Assembly: GCA_025201365.1 (NCBI GenBank)
Contig: JAIXMF010000016.1
Coordinates: forward strand, 310,001 to 374,000
Source of the DNA: Syncephalis plumigaleata
Lineage: Eukaryota; Zoopagomycota; Zoopagomycetes; Zoopagales; Piptocephalidaceae
Length of the DNA stretch: 64,000 nucleotides
Reading direction: 5' to 3'
The position numbers were made by a program, and so were the translations under genes. The notes beneath the pieces were generated by a model, which was not told where the DNA came from, did no database searches, and saw nothing but the letters and a program-made list of their open reading frames with translations. Of the stretch, positions 9,957 to 21,990 are shown piece after piece (positions within the stretch are counted from its first letter, which is position 1; every line of letters starts with the position of its first letter).

Positions 9957-12305
9957 GCCGAGATGATGCTAAATATTTAGGTGGAAAGTATGATGATGGC
10001 TATCGTGGTGCCATTCATTATCCACGCGAGTAATTGTCCTGAGCATCTACTCCACATGCCGACATGCTGTAACGCTGTATTACACATTTTACTACATTGT
10101 TTTAGCTCTAATAGGCCTTCTCTCCTCATTTCCTTCACCTGAAATATTTTTCACGGGACCTTGTAACCCAATCCTATGCTGCTATCTACTATTCCTCCAT
10201 ACTCGTCACTCCCATTTCTCTTTTACCTATTATTTCAGGAGGAACATTTGCATTGGGATTACTTTGGTGATGATGATGTGATAGGGGAAACTATTGCTCA
10301 AAAGTATCAGGGTTGGTATTCGATAAACCGGTTTTTGTAAGAAGAAAACTGGAATGCTCCAGCATCGTGGCTTTTGTCCATACGTTTTGCCAACCACATA
10401 TGAGGAAGCTGGACAGGTGTTTGCTGGTCAAGGGTTAAGCAATTAGCCTCAGTTTGTGTAAAACATACCAGTTCAACAGAGCGTATTACAGCCATTCCAC
10501 TTTCGAATAGAAGCCTGGCTAAATCATTAGAATAGCCAATCATTTAATGAGGAGTGAAGTAACCATCATTTGCGATACAATGGCACAAATGCAAGCATAC
10601 AACAATGTACGAGTGTTTCATGATGTCCGTTGCTTTCAATGTGATCGGATTGGTCAGTCCAATGTAAGCAGGCTGGGAATATGATCATTTGCCGAAGGAG
10701 GGAGTGTTTACTTGCTTGGAATTATCGAATGCAACTATCATTAGTCTAGGAACTGATGTAGCTCGTTTACATCCACCTATTTGTTCGACGTCATTCTTCC
10801 CGGTCAATAAAAGTACTCATTCCCATCATCACTTGTTTTAACTCGTTAGTCTCGCATTCCACACCATTAGACATTATGCTATGCTCGGATTGTTATGCGT
10901 ATTACATACATGTGTGGTGAGGATAGTCGGCTGTTCGATGAAGTCGATTAAGAAGTGACTAGGTAAGAATAGGTGGCATGCCTGCCTAGTTGGACAGTGA
11001 TGGTAAATCAAGTGAATAGTTGATATTATGCCATTTAGCATAGAAATACGTGCGATTATGAACAATACACGATAGCTTTCAATAATAGAGCGTGCATGTA
11101 ATTATTATTCTGACTTGATTGTCACATCCATACAAATGTCATTCATTATCATGACATCTGCATGACATGTTCATTTGTATGTCATCTATCATTGCTCATT
11201 CCATTGTCATTTGACGTGATCGATACTGATTGCAATGCATTACGACATGTCATCGAATGATCCCACAATCATATGAACGTGTCAATGGAGCATGAACATA
11301 CTTGATGGTATCTATAATGCAATACGACATTCATCTGATGAATATGATCAATTATTGTATATGCAACGGTCATTAATTAGTAGGATGCAATTGGATACCG
11401 AGATTGTATGCCTAGTTTACAAATAAGAGCGGCATGTGTATTCTATTTATGATTATTAGTCGCGTATGGTCATGCCAAGTGATGAGCAGCTAAGCAATCA
11501 CTACTTGATAAGATACTGATTAGTTCATTATAGTTGATCGACTACTAACGATATTACTATTACTATTATTGATCATTGTATAAACAACAAGAAAACTGTT
11601 AATAACTAATTTCACGGATTGAAAGCTTCCTATATTTCCAAGTCAATAGATCGCTTTCTTTCTCAATTCATATAAAGACTCGCACCATCTATCTACTGAA
11701 GCAATTCATAGTATGAACAGTATACATGTATAACTCATGGTTTAATGTATGATGCATGACATTATAGAGACCAATTATCACGTAGGACTAATCATAGCTT
11801 CCTGAATACTTCTTAAGGAGATAATACTAGCCTATTACAACGTTAAATTGCCTACTGTCGCAATTCGCTATTTACCTATTGATTGTTTTCCCTTTTTAAT
11901 CCGCTATTTTTTTCTTTTTTTTCTGTATACATTCTAGCCAATCAGTATCCACCATGCTAACAACGACTAACCAATGAGCGTAAAGAATTATTGCTCTTTT
12001 ATAGAATCGTGCGGTTAGTGTCTTTTCTTTTTTCTTTACCCTTTTTCTCGTTGCTGTCGTCGTCGTTGTCGTTATAGGTTGTTGCTATTCGATTGTAGTC
12101 TAGTACGTGTATCACTACTACTATCACTACTATCGTTGCTATTCTCTAGCGTATTATTATTACTACTACTGTCATTGCTCTTTTACGCGCAAATCTACCC
12201 TTTGTGTACTTACACGCGTATAGTCTCTACAGTGACTATAGCAACTATCCTGTTAGTCTTACTCAAAGATAAGCATATACGACTTTCCCTATGGGCAACC
12301 CTATC
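9957..12305. other. 2.3 kb intergenic region
   Basis: No gene supported. A 78-codon minus-strand frame at 10307-10543 has no recognisable domain or splice context. Around 11100-11350 the text is rich in degenerate TGTCATT/ATGACA words without a clear period. The last 300 bases before the importin start are pyrimidine-rich with GTCGTC and CTACTA runs, typical of the promoters in this window. Confidence 0.5.
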
Positions 12306-15300
12306 ATGAACGATCAACAATACTTGTCGTCGTTTGAGGAGCTATTGGGCCAGCTTGTGCAAAGTACAGCCGATACGGCTCGTATTCAAACGGTAAGCAA
12401 TCATCACATACATGTAAAATTCCATGAACGGAGTTTTGATTAATAAATTTTTATTTTATTTTTTTCCACTTGTAACAGGCAGCAACCACATTAAATACGC
12501 AATATTACGATCAGGCTCGATGTGTTCCTGCTTTAGTAGAATTGACCAATCGTTCCGAGCACTGGCAGGTAAGTAACTATTAACCATATATATCTACATA
12601 TATGTATATATAATTGCTTACATTACTTGTTAGATCCGTCAATTGGCTGCTGTGGAATTGCGTAAGCGTAATGCTCGCTGGTGGATGGAATTGGATGCTG
12701 CCACCAAGACTACAATCCGCTCGACGCTACTCGAATGTGTAATGAAGGAACCAGAGTAAGTGCCCGCCCTGCTATTGTTGCTATTACTGTTGTTTATTTA
12801 CTTATTCCTCTTTATCTAGAGTCTTGGTTCGTAATGCCATTGCTCGTGCTATCTCATCGGTGGCACAGGAAGAATCGGTCAAGGAAAACTGGCCCGATCT
12901 ACTGCCATTCCTGCATCAATGTATCACTGATGGCAATGCCGGTCAACGTGAAATTGGCATCTATGTACTATACAGCATATTGGAGACCATTGCAGGTGCT
13001 TCACCCAGTCAATTAGATCAATTGATCGAACTATTCAGCCGAACTCTAATGGATGCCGAAAGCAAAGAAGTACGCATCACCTCGTTGCAAGCCTTTGGTG
13101 AATTGGCCGAATACATCGATATCGAGGATAAGAAGCAGATTCGTCAGGTACAAGATCAAATTCCTAACATGCTCGCCGTACTCCAACAATGTATTACCGA
13201 GGGTGATGAAAGCAATCTAGCCAAGGGTTTCGACGCTCTCGACACAATGATGCTTTTGGAAACGCCAATCCTATCGCGTCATGTACCGCAACTTATTGAA
13301 TTCGCCATTAGCGTCGGCTCTAATCAATCACTCGATGATTCCGCTCGTGTTATGGCGCTCTCCTTTTTACTGATGACGTCGCTCTACAAGAAGTCTCGCT
13401 TGCAAAAGGCCAAGCTTGTCACCCCGCTCATTCAACACTTGATGCCAATTGCCACCGAGGAAGACCCCGAGGATGTTGACGATGACTCTCCGTCACGCGT
13501 TGCCATTCGTAACATTCAATCGTTGTCTTCGGGCTTGCCACCCAGTCAGGTGTTCCCCGTTTTGCTACAACTCATTCTAGAGTACATGGCCAACCCAGCA
13601 GCCGGTCATCGTAAGGCAGCTATGATGGCATTCGCCGCTTCCGTGGAAGGATGCGCCGATTTCATGCGTAACAAGATCAACGACCTTATGCAGTTGGTAT
13701 TCGCCGGTCTACAAGATCCGGAAATGGTTGTACGTCGTGCAGCCTGTCTTGCGCTAAGCTGTGTAGCCGAGGAGATCGAAGAGGCCGTTACGAATAATCA
13801 TGCCATTCTTTTGCCACTTTTATTCAACTTGATCGGCGAGACTAACGAGGAGATCACCAAGCACGCTTGCAGTGCTTTAGGAGCTCTACTTGACAACTTG
13901 GGCGACGAGATTCTTCAGTATCTGCCTACACTCATGGAGAAGTTGGTCATTCTCATGGAGAACACGCAAGGTGAAATGCGTAGCACCGTTGTCAACGCCA
14001 TTGGTAGTGCCGCACAAACCTCGGGTACCGCATTCGCCCCTTACTTCCACGAGGTTATGGTGCGTCTCCAGCCAATTATGGCCTACAAGGGCTCGGATGC
14101 CGATGACATTGTTCTACGCGGTGTTGCCACCGATACAGCCGGCGCCATTGCTAGTGCTGTGGGCAAAGAAGCTTTCATGCCCTACCTCGAGCCGACTATG
14201 CAATTTGCCTTGGAGGCTCTATCCTTGGAGGGACCACGTCTACGCGAGACTAGCTACTCCTTCTTCACCTTGATGTCAGGCGTATTCGGCGAGTCAATGG
14301 CACCATTCTGCCCACCATTGTTCCGCAACTATTGCACACTTGTGCTCAAGACGAAACCGATGGTATCGAGTTGATTAACGAAGCGGAAGAAGTCGACTTG
14401 AACGACGCCGACATCGATGAGGATGATGATGAGGAGGCATTCCGCCTTAACACCGCTCTAGGTGACGAGAAGGAAATTGCCGCCGATGCCATCGGTGAAC
14501 TCGTCGAAGCTACCCGCGGACACTTTATGCCATACGTGCCTGACTGTGTCAACGCACTCATTAAGATGCTTGACCATTACGCCGATGGTGTACGCAAGTC
14601 ATCCATTGCCTCGTTGCTCAAGTTTATCGGCACTTTCAGTGATATGGCTACACCGGAAGGTAGCGAATGGGTGGCTGGCTTACCTTTACAGCAGCCTGTC
14701 CACGAGAATGTCGCCTCCATTATTCAGCTTGTAATGCCAGCATTATTACAAGCTTGGAGCACTGAAGATGACAAGATGGTGGTCATTGTTTTGCAACAAG
14801 AACTGGCCGAAGCCATCAAGCGCGTGGGTCCATCCATCATCGCTGATTCAGTTACCGAGATCAATAATGCCATTCTTCAAATATTCGAAGGCAAATCCTA
14901 TTGTCAAGTAGCCGAACTCGATGATGAAGATGAATTCGACACCGAAGAGGATAAGGATACCGATCAGTCGGAGCAGGATGCCCTACTAGTTAGTGCCAGT
15001 ACTGATATGATCGGTGCCTTGGCCCTAGCTCTAGGCCCGAACTTCGTTGACTACTTTCGAGTCTATCTGCCACATTTGCTCGCGTACTACGCGCCCAACA
15101 AGTCAACATCAGAGCGATCAATGACCATCGGTTGTATCGGTGAGGTAACATGCGGACTAAAGGGTGGTATTGCCGAATTCACAGAAACCATCTTCACCTT
15201 TGTCATCAAGGGATTGGCCGACCCAGAGGAGGAAGTACGTAGCAATGCCGCATTTGCTATCGGTGCTCTATGCCAACACAGCACTGTGGATGTAAGCTCG

Positions 15301-15657
15301 CAATATCCAACTATTCTAGCGGCACTTAGCCCGCTATTCCAAGCGAAACTGCCCAATGCCATTGATAATGCCTGTGGCGCGGTAGCACGTATGATCATTG
15401 CTCATCCAAATGCCGTTCAACTCGAGGAAGTACTCCCGGTTTTGGTGCAACATCTTCCGCTACGCGTTGACTACGCAGAGAATGAGCCAGTCTACAGGTG
15501 TCTTAGCCAATTGATTCGCACAAATCATCCAGCAATCTCTGCCCATCTAGCTACCCTTCGTGGTGTATTCACGCAAGTATTGTCGCCACCGGAGGAACAA
15601 CTTACCACGGCAACACGCAATGAATTGCTTGAGATAACACAACAACTTGGTGCGTAA
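12306..15657 (+). CDS. PSE1: Importin subunit beta-3 (karyopherin PSE1/KAP121, IPO5 family)
   Basis: Nuclear import receptor that carries cargo such as ribosomal proteins through the pore and releases it on RanGTP. Exons 12306-12392, 12479-12568, 12634-12755 and 12820-15657 join in frame. The roughly 1,045-residue product matches the family's usual length (about 1,090) and is built of HEAT repeats, with the IRQLAAVELRKRNARWW start, VRRAACLALSCVAEEIE-type helices and the acidic insert after DETDGIELINEAEEVDLND. The frame breaks at about 14322 (TTGTTCCGCAACTA); one extra C would give PPLFPQLLHTCAQDETDG, so the break is probably an assembly error. The ATG at 12306 is the first in frame and gives MNDQQYLSSFEELLGQLV. 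The first three introns cluster in the 5' 500 bases, the rest being intronless. Confidence 0.95.
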
Positions 15658-16141
15658 ACAGAGATGACAATTAGATTTTGTGTATTTGAGCACGTCTGTT
15701 GTTGTTGTTGTTGTTGTTGAAGTAGTAATGATAATATTCGTTGTTAATGATGAATACGTACGGCTCTGTGTGTCTTATTTGCCATATAAATAAAACTTTT
15801 GATTGGCTTCGTACATGTAGATGGTGTAGCGAAAGAGAGAATGAATATTTTTATTATCAGTATAATTAACATTTATTTAGCTTGACATTTACATGATAAT
15901 ACAATAGAATGGGAGAGAAAGAGAAGAGAGGAATGAATGAACATGCAATGACATGATGTGTAGACGCGATAACTATGCTTGATAACTTTCCACATTGTAA
16001 ACTAGTAATAGATTTGTATATATTTTTTATTTAAGTTATTATCGATAATGATCATATTAGTGCTAACTATTGCTGATGGCTATCTAAAGCATGATAGAGC
16101 ATAGCGAATGCTGCACGGTTGTACCTGGGTTATAAGCAATG
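15658..16141. other. Convergent 3' ends of importin and subtilisin genes
   Basis: Contains a (GTT)n run at about 15698-15719 and AATAAA at 15789-15794, a plausible poly(A) signal for the importin gene. A purine-rich GAGAGAAAGAGAAGAG stretch lies near 15913-15930. Confidence 0.55.
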
Positions 16142-18249
16142 CTAATGATCAATACCCCAACTTTTGAATTTACGGTAGTTCATTTCAAAGAAACTGTGTA
16201 TAGTTTGAATATTACCATTCAAACCAAGGTATGGCACATAGACAGCATGGTTAGATGGTGGTCTCCCATTGACCGGTGCTTCCGGATCAATGACTATGTA
16301 TCCTGAATAGACCCAATGTTGATCGTAGTCGAGCTTCGTTGGTATTATGAAAGTAATAGGTATGGATGCTTTGTCTTTCGGGTTTAGAGTAATAATTTGT
16401 GGCCCAGTAATACTAGCCTCGATATGAATGTCGGTTGTTATTGTTTCCGTGTTCTGCGCACTATCTGATTCGAATGCACGCATAGACACTGCTGGTATAT
16501 GTCGAAGGTAGAATGTTTGCGTATTTTCGCTAAGGTTATTAATGGTGATGCTTGCTGATTTGATATAATTCGATGTAGGCCGTTGTTTAATGTCTAATAG
16601 CTCGATTGCTGATGGTGATGCACTAAATTTACTCTTTATCATTCTGTCTATGTGTGCCATGCCAGCACCTTGATGTGCCACTGATCCAGCCAGATTCTTA
16701 CCCGGTACCATGTACGGTATGGCATTATTTTGTAGCAATGAGCGAAGTTGACTATAGTTCGGTCGTGTCTTTTTCTCTTTATCGCAATGCTCAAAGTAAA
16801 GAGCAGCCATGCCAGCCAGGTAAGGCGTGGCAAATGAAGTACCATCAATCATATCATATCCCCCATGCATTGTAGTTAATAAGTTTTTGCCTGGAGCAGT
16901 AATTTCAGGGCTTAATCGAAGTTTAGCTGTAGGTCCCCAGACAGACAGTTTACCTCCTACTATCTTATCTAGCTGCGGCACCATCTTTTTGCCCCAGCAA
17001 ACATGACTTCAATTGGCGTCCCTTGCACGCTTAATTGTCGCATTGTTGACATGGCTTTTGAATCGATTTTGATTACCGGTATCGTGCATGTGGATAGATA
17101 ACTTCGCGAGCTAGACATAATAATTGCAATGGGCTCCTTTCGATGTAATGTGTTGATAAACTTCGGCGTATTGCACTCATTGGGCACAAATACAATGTTA
17201 CGCCTAACATTTGCAGGGATACTGCATTGCTGTCCATTACCAGTTGGCTTTGCTGTTATAACAGAGTATACCGTACTAGGTGGATGTCTGGTACCACATG
17301 CAAGCTTATAGGTGATTTCTTCTTGGTACATGTTATAGTAAAGATAGAACGAATCCATTAGTTGAGATGGCACAGTCATACTGCCAACCGATATGACAGT
17401 TGGTAGAAGACTAGGCATACTTGTATCCCATCCCGTTATATCGCCCTTTCTATAGTTGGGTACACCAGCAATGATAATCATATTTAATCGAGCATATTTT
17501 TGCATTGTTTGGGCCAATATTCCCACATCATCAGATTCGACACCGAATGACATATTGACAATATTCATACCATCACCATACGCCATAATCATAGCATCTA
17601 TAATTTTCTTAATACTAGCAAGCTTGGAATTGCAGTTAGAAATCTTGTAAGCACCGAGTATGGCATCCGGTGCTACACCAGTATATGGCTTAGTTACTGC
17701 ACCAATAACTCCAGCCACCTTAGTACCATGTCCAGCACAATCCATTGGATCCTCAGGCGGTTGCATTTTGCCATTAATAATCTCATTATCAACGAAATTA
17801 TGACCAAACTTTACTCGTCTAGTTGCTGGATTGTCTCCACCTAGCGCTGGATGTGTATAATCAACACCGCTGTCTATGATGCCGATTCTGATGCCCTTGC
17901 CGGTAAGTCTATGCATTTCACTCACACCTGTCGCCAAATGTGCTACAGGAGGTTCGAATGGTTCTCCAGTCTTTGAATATTTAGCAATGGGACCATTTGG
18001 GAAGCTTACAATAGTAATGGGATTTTCATCTACCGATTGAGTATCGGAATCATCATCAGAGCTTATAATGCTATTGGCACTGCTACCAGGCGATGAACGA
18101 GGTCGCAGACTAACTAATCTTGATTGTTCATGATTCCTCAATAAGGATGATTGTGATGATGATGCTTGATTATCCCATGGTATAGATATAACTTGCAACG
18201 CCAGCGTAAATAGTAGTAGTACGGTGATCGATCTATAATGCGCTATCAT
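16142..18249 (-). CDS. Secreted subtilisin-like serine protease (S8A, with PA insert)
   Basis: Extracellular endopeptidase of the Vpr-like branch. Signal peptide MIAHYRSITVLLLFTLAL, then a short pro-region. Catalytic Asp126 (GIIDSGVD), His174 (CAGHGTKVAG) and a Ser near 472 (MIDGTSFATPYLAG) are all present, with the oxyanion Asn in AGVPN. A protease-associated (PA) insert of about 120 residues lies between His and Ser, and a fibronectin-like region follows (NPKDKASIPITF). Total about 702 residues, shorter at the C-terminus than many fungal relatives. The frame breaks at about 16975 in an A run (five A; six would continue FAGAKKMVPQLD), again pointing to a homopolymer error. No introns. It sits among other secreted hydrolases. 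Confidence 0.92.
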
Positions 18250-18374
18250 AATGGTGCGTAGCAGTGTATTGATATAAGATTTCTATGTGGATGTATGATT
18301 GGAATTAGTAGATATCGGTCATTCTGTATAGATGCTTCTTTTTATTTTATTTTTCAATTTTACAGCCCGTCCAT

Positions 18375-18381
18375 TTTTATA
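18375..18381 (-). promoter_or_regulatory. TATA box of the subtilisin gene
   Basis: GATATAAAAATGG on the minus strand, about 126 bases upstream of the ATG at 18249. The plus-strand open frame at 18295-18762 (155 codons) overlaps this promoter and shows no domain. Confidence 0.55.
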
Positions 18382-18965
18382 TCCAGCGCTATACTATTTA
18401 GGCAAAGCTGTCTTCTAACAGCGTGTTTATGCGACGATAAGTGTCATCATTCCAATCTAAGTATGTTAGTTTCAGAATGCTTCTTTTTGCTGTTTATGGA
18501 TTTTCTTCCCCTCATTTCGCTTCATCACCAAACACAATTAAAGAAACGATCTAGTATGATAACTTGTTCAATAGATATTGATCCTAGAGTAAGTAATATG
18601 ATCGTTGCTTTATTGGATGAATTGCTGTCTCGGTACATGTACTCGATAGCCAATGTTTATTGTATCGGCACTGCTTTTCCATACTCGATGTTAACCATTT
18701 ACAAATTGGTCATTCATTCCAAGGATATACAATGCTTCTTAGCTTGGAATAGCCAGCAATAGTGCTAGCAATAGGTGACATTCAATACCCGTAGAATCTA
18801 ATAACACGAGTCATATCGATATAAGTGAATGGTATGACAATATAAATGGATGTCTATTCACATGCATAGCACATGTAATGACCTTTACTAGACACGTGTA
18901 CGTTTACCGCTTACAAGCTAAACAACAAGCAGAATCATACATGGAATGGCTCTGTTTATACATTG

Positions 18966-19345
18966 TGATGTATCAGCAACATCGGTACTTGACAGGAGAA
19001 AGGTATCCACCGCCCACTTGAGGTACTCGTCACAATCGACACGATGCAGTGACAAGGCTTCACGAATGGCTGGCTCGTCAATTTGTATGGCAGGAATACC
19101 CGCGGCTTCCAAGTCTTGCACCTCATCTCGAATGGTCAATGCCAACTGGAAGGCAGGATCACGTCGTGGTTGATCATCGTGTACAAATGACCATTGCAGA
19201 CAAGTGATCGGACCTGTAAGCATGCCTTTAAGCGGGCGACTAGTAAGTTATTGAGCATAGCGAATGATATCCACGGTCATTCATTCAGGTCGTTGGATAT
19301 TTTCGCCATATGGTCATCATCGTGATGTGCGAGTATAGTCTAGTT
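18966..19345 (-). pseudogene. Cobalamin-independent methionine synthase (MetE/MET6), decayed fragment
   Basis: The minus strand carries about 125 residues of the MetE C-terminal domain: [79 protein letters not shown] and [19 protein letters not shown]. In-frame stops interrupt the upstream part: TGA near 19290, TAA near 19250 and two TGA near 19325. The zinc-binding His-x-Cys motif expected right after the last block is missing, and there is no N-terminal domain nearby. So this is a dead fragment, not an assembly artefact like the single-base breaks elsewhere. A functional copy presumably lies elsewhere in the genome. Confidence 0.85.
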
Positions 19346-20040
19346 ATATTATACCAGCTATGTCGTTTTGATTATAGCTGATGTCTTGTAGAGTTATTAG
19401 TATCGACTACAACTACCTTTTATTTGTAAATACACGTCTAGCATTACATTGAACATAGCTGGATATCTAGTAGAATACACGTAGTTTCGCCATCATGCTG
19501 ACCATGCTGTCACTCTATTCAATATCATCATTTTTATTTCTTTCCTCATACATACTTGTTCACATATCATTGTATCTATTAGTGTATCAATACCGCTAAT
19601 AGCTAGGTTGAGTAAGCTGCAATCACAACAAAGAATAGCGTATATAACGATGAGCAAATAATGCGTTATCTAGATCGAGCTATTATTGAAACTAAATCGG
19701 ATTCTGTTGGTTTCCATTCCATTTCTATATCAATCATACACATTTCAATCGCAGCTGAATTCAACGCACTATTATAGATTTCACTCATGTTAGCGGGAAT
19801 AGAATTAAAACTATAAATGTCATCTAATATCTATAATTGGCAAGTACACATGGCGAAATACCGTATTCTGTTTATTTTATATTCCGCATAAAAGACATTA
19901 CAATATCGTAGCCATCGACTACTCACCTATAAATGAGCAGTCATTTGCCGTGAACAATTCGATAGCTTACTATCCTCTTCTTATTTACACGCACAACATA
20001 AATACATTCACTTCTTTGCTCTTAGACCGTAACGAACAAT
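19346..20040 (+). promoter_or_regulatory. Upstream region of secreted kinase-like gene with TATA box at 19928-19933
   Basis: CCTATAAATGAG lies 108-113 bases before the ATG at 20041, the same spacing as in the small kinase-like paralogue. The rest is AT-rich without coding signal. Confidence 0.55.
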
Positions 20041-21291
20041 ATGCGAGTAACTCTACATTCTACATTGGCTATTAGCACTTGTGCTTTAGCATTGCTATCC
20101 CAGCTACCGAGTGCTCACTCATTTGGCGGTGTTTATAACAAAGAACGTAAGCTATTCATATATAGCCTATCCGATATCTGCTAACTTGTTTATAGGTAAA
20201 TACCCTATAAAAACTTTTGCCCAGGAATACGTTGAGGCAAACCATAAAAAGCTTGGACTATCGAATATATACTGGGGTGGCGGAGATGATGATGAGCTTA
20301 GTCTAGCTCGAGTAACTTGGAATAAACACGATGCCTTTATGAAATGTGCTCTAGTATCTGACAAGTTAGACCCAGCTAAATTAAATATGTCTGAAGCAAA
20401 AGCATTCAAAGTAAGTATATCAATTGCTTAGTCAAGTAGCCTTGCTCACCATAGAACATGAAATAGGCATTGGAGAAAGCAAACAAGGAGATGAAAGGCG
20501 ACTACGCAACAGGTCGGCAAAATGTCATGGATCCATTGCATCAATTTGATTTTTACAAAGAAAAACGTACGAAATATTTCTGCCATCTTTACAGCTTTAT
20601 CGACGGCGTGCTTCTAAAAGAATACATCAAGAAGCATAGCATTTCTCAGGCATTTAGTACTGCTTTTCAAATATTGCCTGATGTTATTAATGGTAAGCAT
20701 TATGATCATTCATATATAGCATGCTTACTAATTACTTTGTAGGTTTGATCTATCTCTACAATGCTGGCATTATTCATTATGATATGGACTTGAAAAGTAA
20801 GTAGGTATGAGAATAATAAACTACACTAACAATAAAATGTAGATGTCATGCTACAGCTGGATTCAGATGATAAAATAGTCGGTGTAAAGATCATCGATCT
20901 TGATTCAACAGAGGTGTTTAAGAAGCAATTACTTTGGAAACCGATAAATCCAAATGACCAGGAGTATTTACTGCCTAATCCGAGTAAAAAATACAAGAGT
21001 TGCGACGGGATTAAAGGCGCAATGGTTGAATTCTTAAGCCTATTCGTTTATCTCGATGGAGCAAGAAATCCTTTTGATCCTACCTATAGATTGACAGAAA
21101 AGGATGTACTAAATTATTTACAAAGGCTTAACTTAGCAAGATATTATTCTGAATCAGACATAGACAAAGCAAAGGCATTCATTCCTGCGATGATTCGCCT
21201 TACACGAGCAATATACACAATAAGGCATGATCCGTTTACTTGCACCTCTCCTATGCGTGCATTTAAAGGACTACCACCACGTACTCTCTAG
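20041..21291 (+). CDS. Secreted protein-kinase-like protein
   Basis: Exons 20041-20146, 20196-20410, 20467-20692, 20743-20796 and 20843-21291 join in frame to 349 residues. A signal peptide (MRVTLHSTLAISTCALALLS) starts the protein. The kinase fold is recognisable from NGLIYLYNAGIIHYDMDLKN, with HYD in place of HRD but the catalytic Asp and following Asn kept, and VGVKIIDLDST at the DFG position, keeping the first Asp. A Lys in AFMKCAL may be the ATP-anchoring lysine of the N-lobe, and no standard glycine loop is obvious. Catalysis is therefore possible but unproven. The entry into the secretory pathway is unusual for this fold. The gene resembles the shorter one at 2878-3460. FunK1-like fungal kinases or host-targeted effectors are alternatives; the sequence does not decide. 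Confidence 0.75.
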
Positions 21292-21990
21292 CTATAATGG
21301 AAATACTATTGATATACGGTAAGTATCGAGCTATAACTGATTCATTATACTAAATGCTAATATGTCATTGAATCGATTAGCAATCATATAGACAATGAGA
21401 ATGTGATGACACTTGCATAGCATGACCATACAACTGCTGATATCGCTGTATGATCTAATGATTCCATCATCAGCAATAAAACATATTCACTATTATATTT
21501 TTAATTGATTTGTGATTTAAAAGGTTTTGGATGCATGTGCTACGGTTGAAACAGAAAGCTAATGCGCTGTCGTGCGATACGTTGTTTTGAGTGTGCATCA
21601 TGATTGAGGCCAGATTTAGTTTCAGCGGCGTTATTCAAGAGGAGTCATAATGAGGGTTATGGATATCCACGTGTATCTGAGCTTTGTTTGAAGCAGAGTA
21701 ATATATGGATGTGTGTGTGTATGTGACAGTAAAATATTCTACAATGGCTTGTTTTAAATGACGGAAAAAGCTCCGTTTTATGCAATGCCATATTAAGATT
21801 CTACTTGGACGACTGCCTATTCCGGCATACTTAAATGAATGTCCGATCAGTGGCAGCGAGATAAACCGTCTATTTAAGATGCCTGCATTCCGAGTGTTTC
21901 CCCTCCCCCATTAATATTCACAACACACCATATTCCTTTCATTTCGTCTTCCTTACTCTACTTCATCAACGCACATTACGAATTTATAGA
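21292..21990 (+). promoter_or_regulatory. Intergenic region upstream of oligopeptidase B
   Basis: No gene seen. A GTGTGTGTGT run lies near 21713. CTATTTAAG near 21870 is a TATA-like element about 120 bases before the next ATG, followed by a C-rich stretch. Confidence 0.45.

Noticed and set aside
10307-10543. 78-codon minus-strand ORF
   Set aside because: No domain, promoter or splice context; the composition fits chance.
14320-14390. Importin as two separate genes or a programmed frameshift
   Set aside because: One extra C in the CC run restores a conserved sequence, and the same kind of break recurs in unrelated genes, so an assembly error is simpler.
18295-18762. 155-codon plus-strand ORF
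   Set aside because: Overlaps the subtilisin promoter and TATA box and has no recognisable domain. Length alone is not enough, though a lineage-specific gene cannot be excluded.
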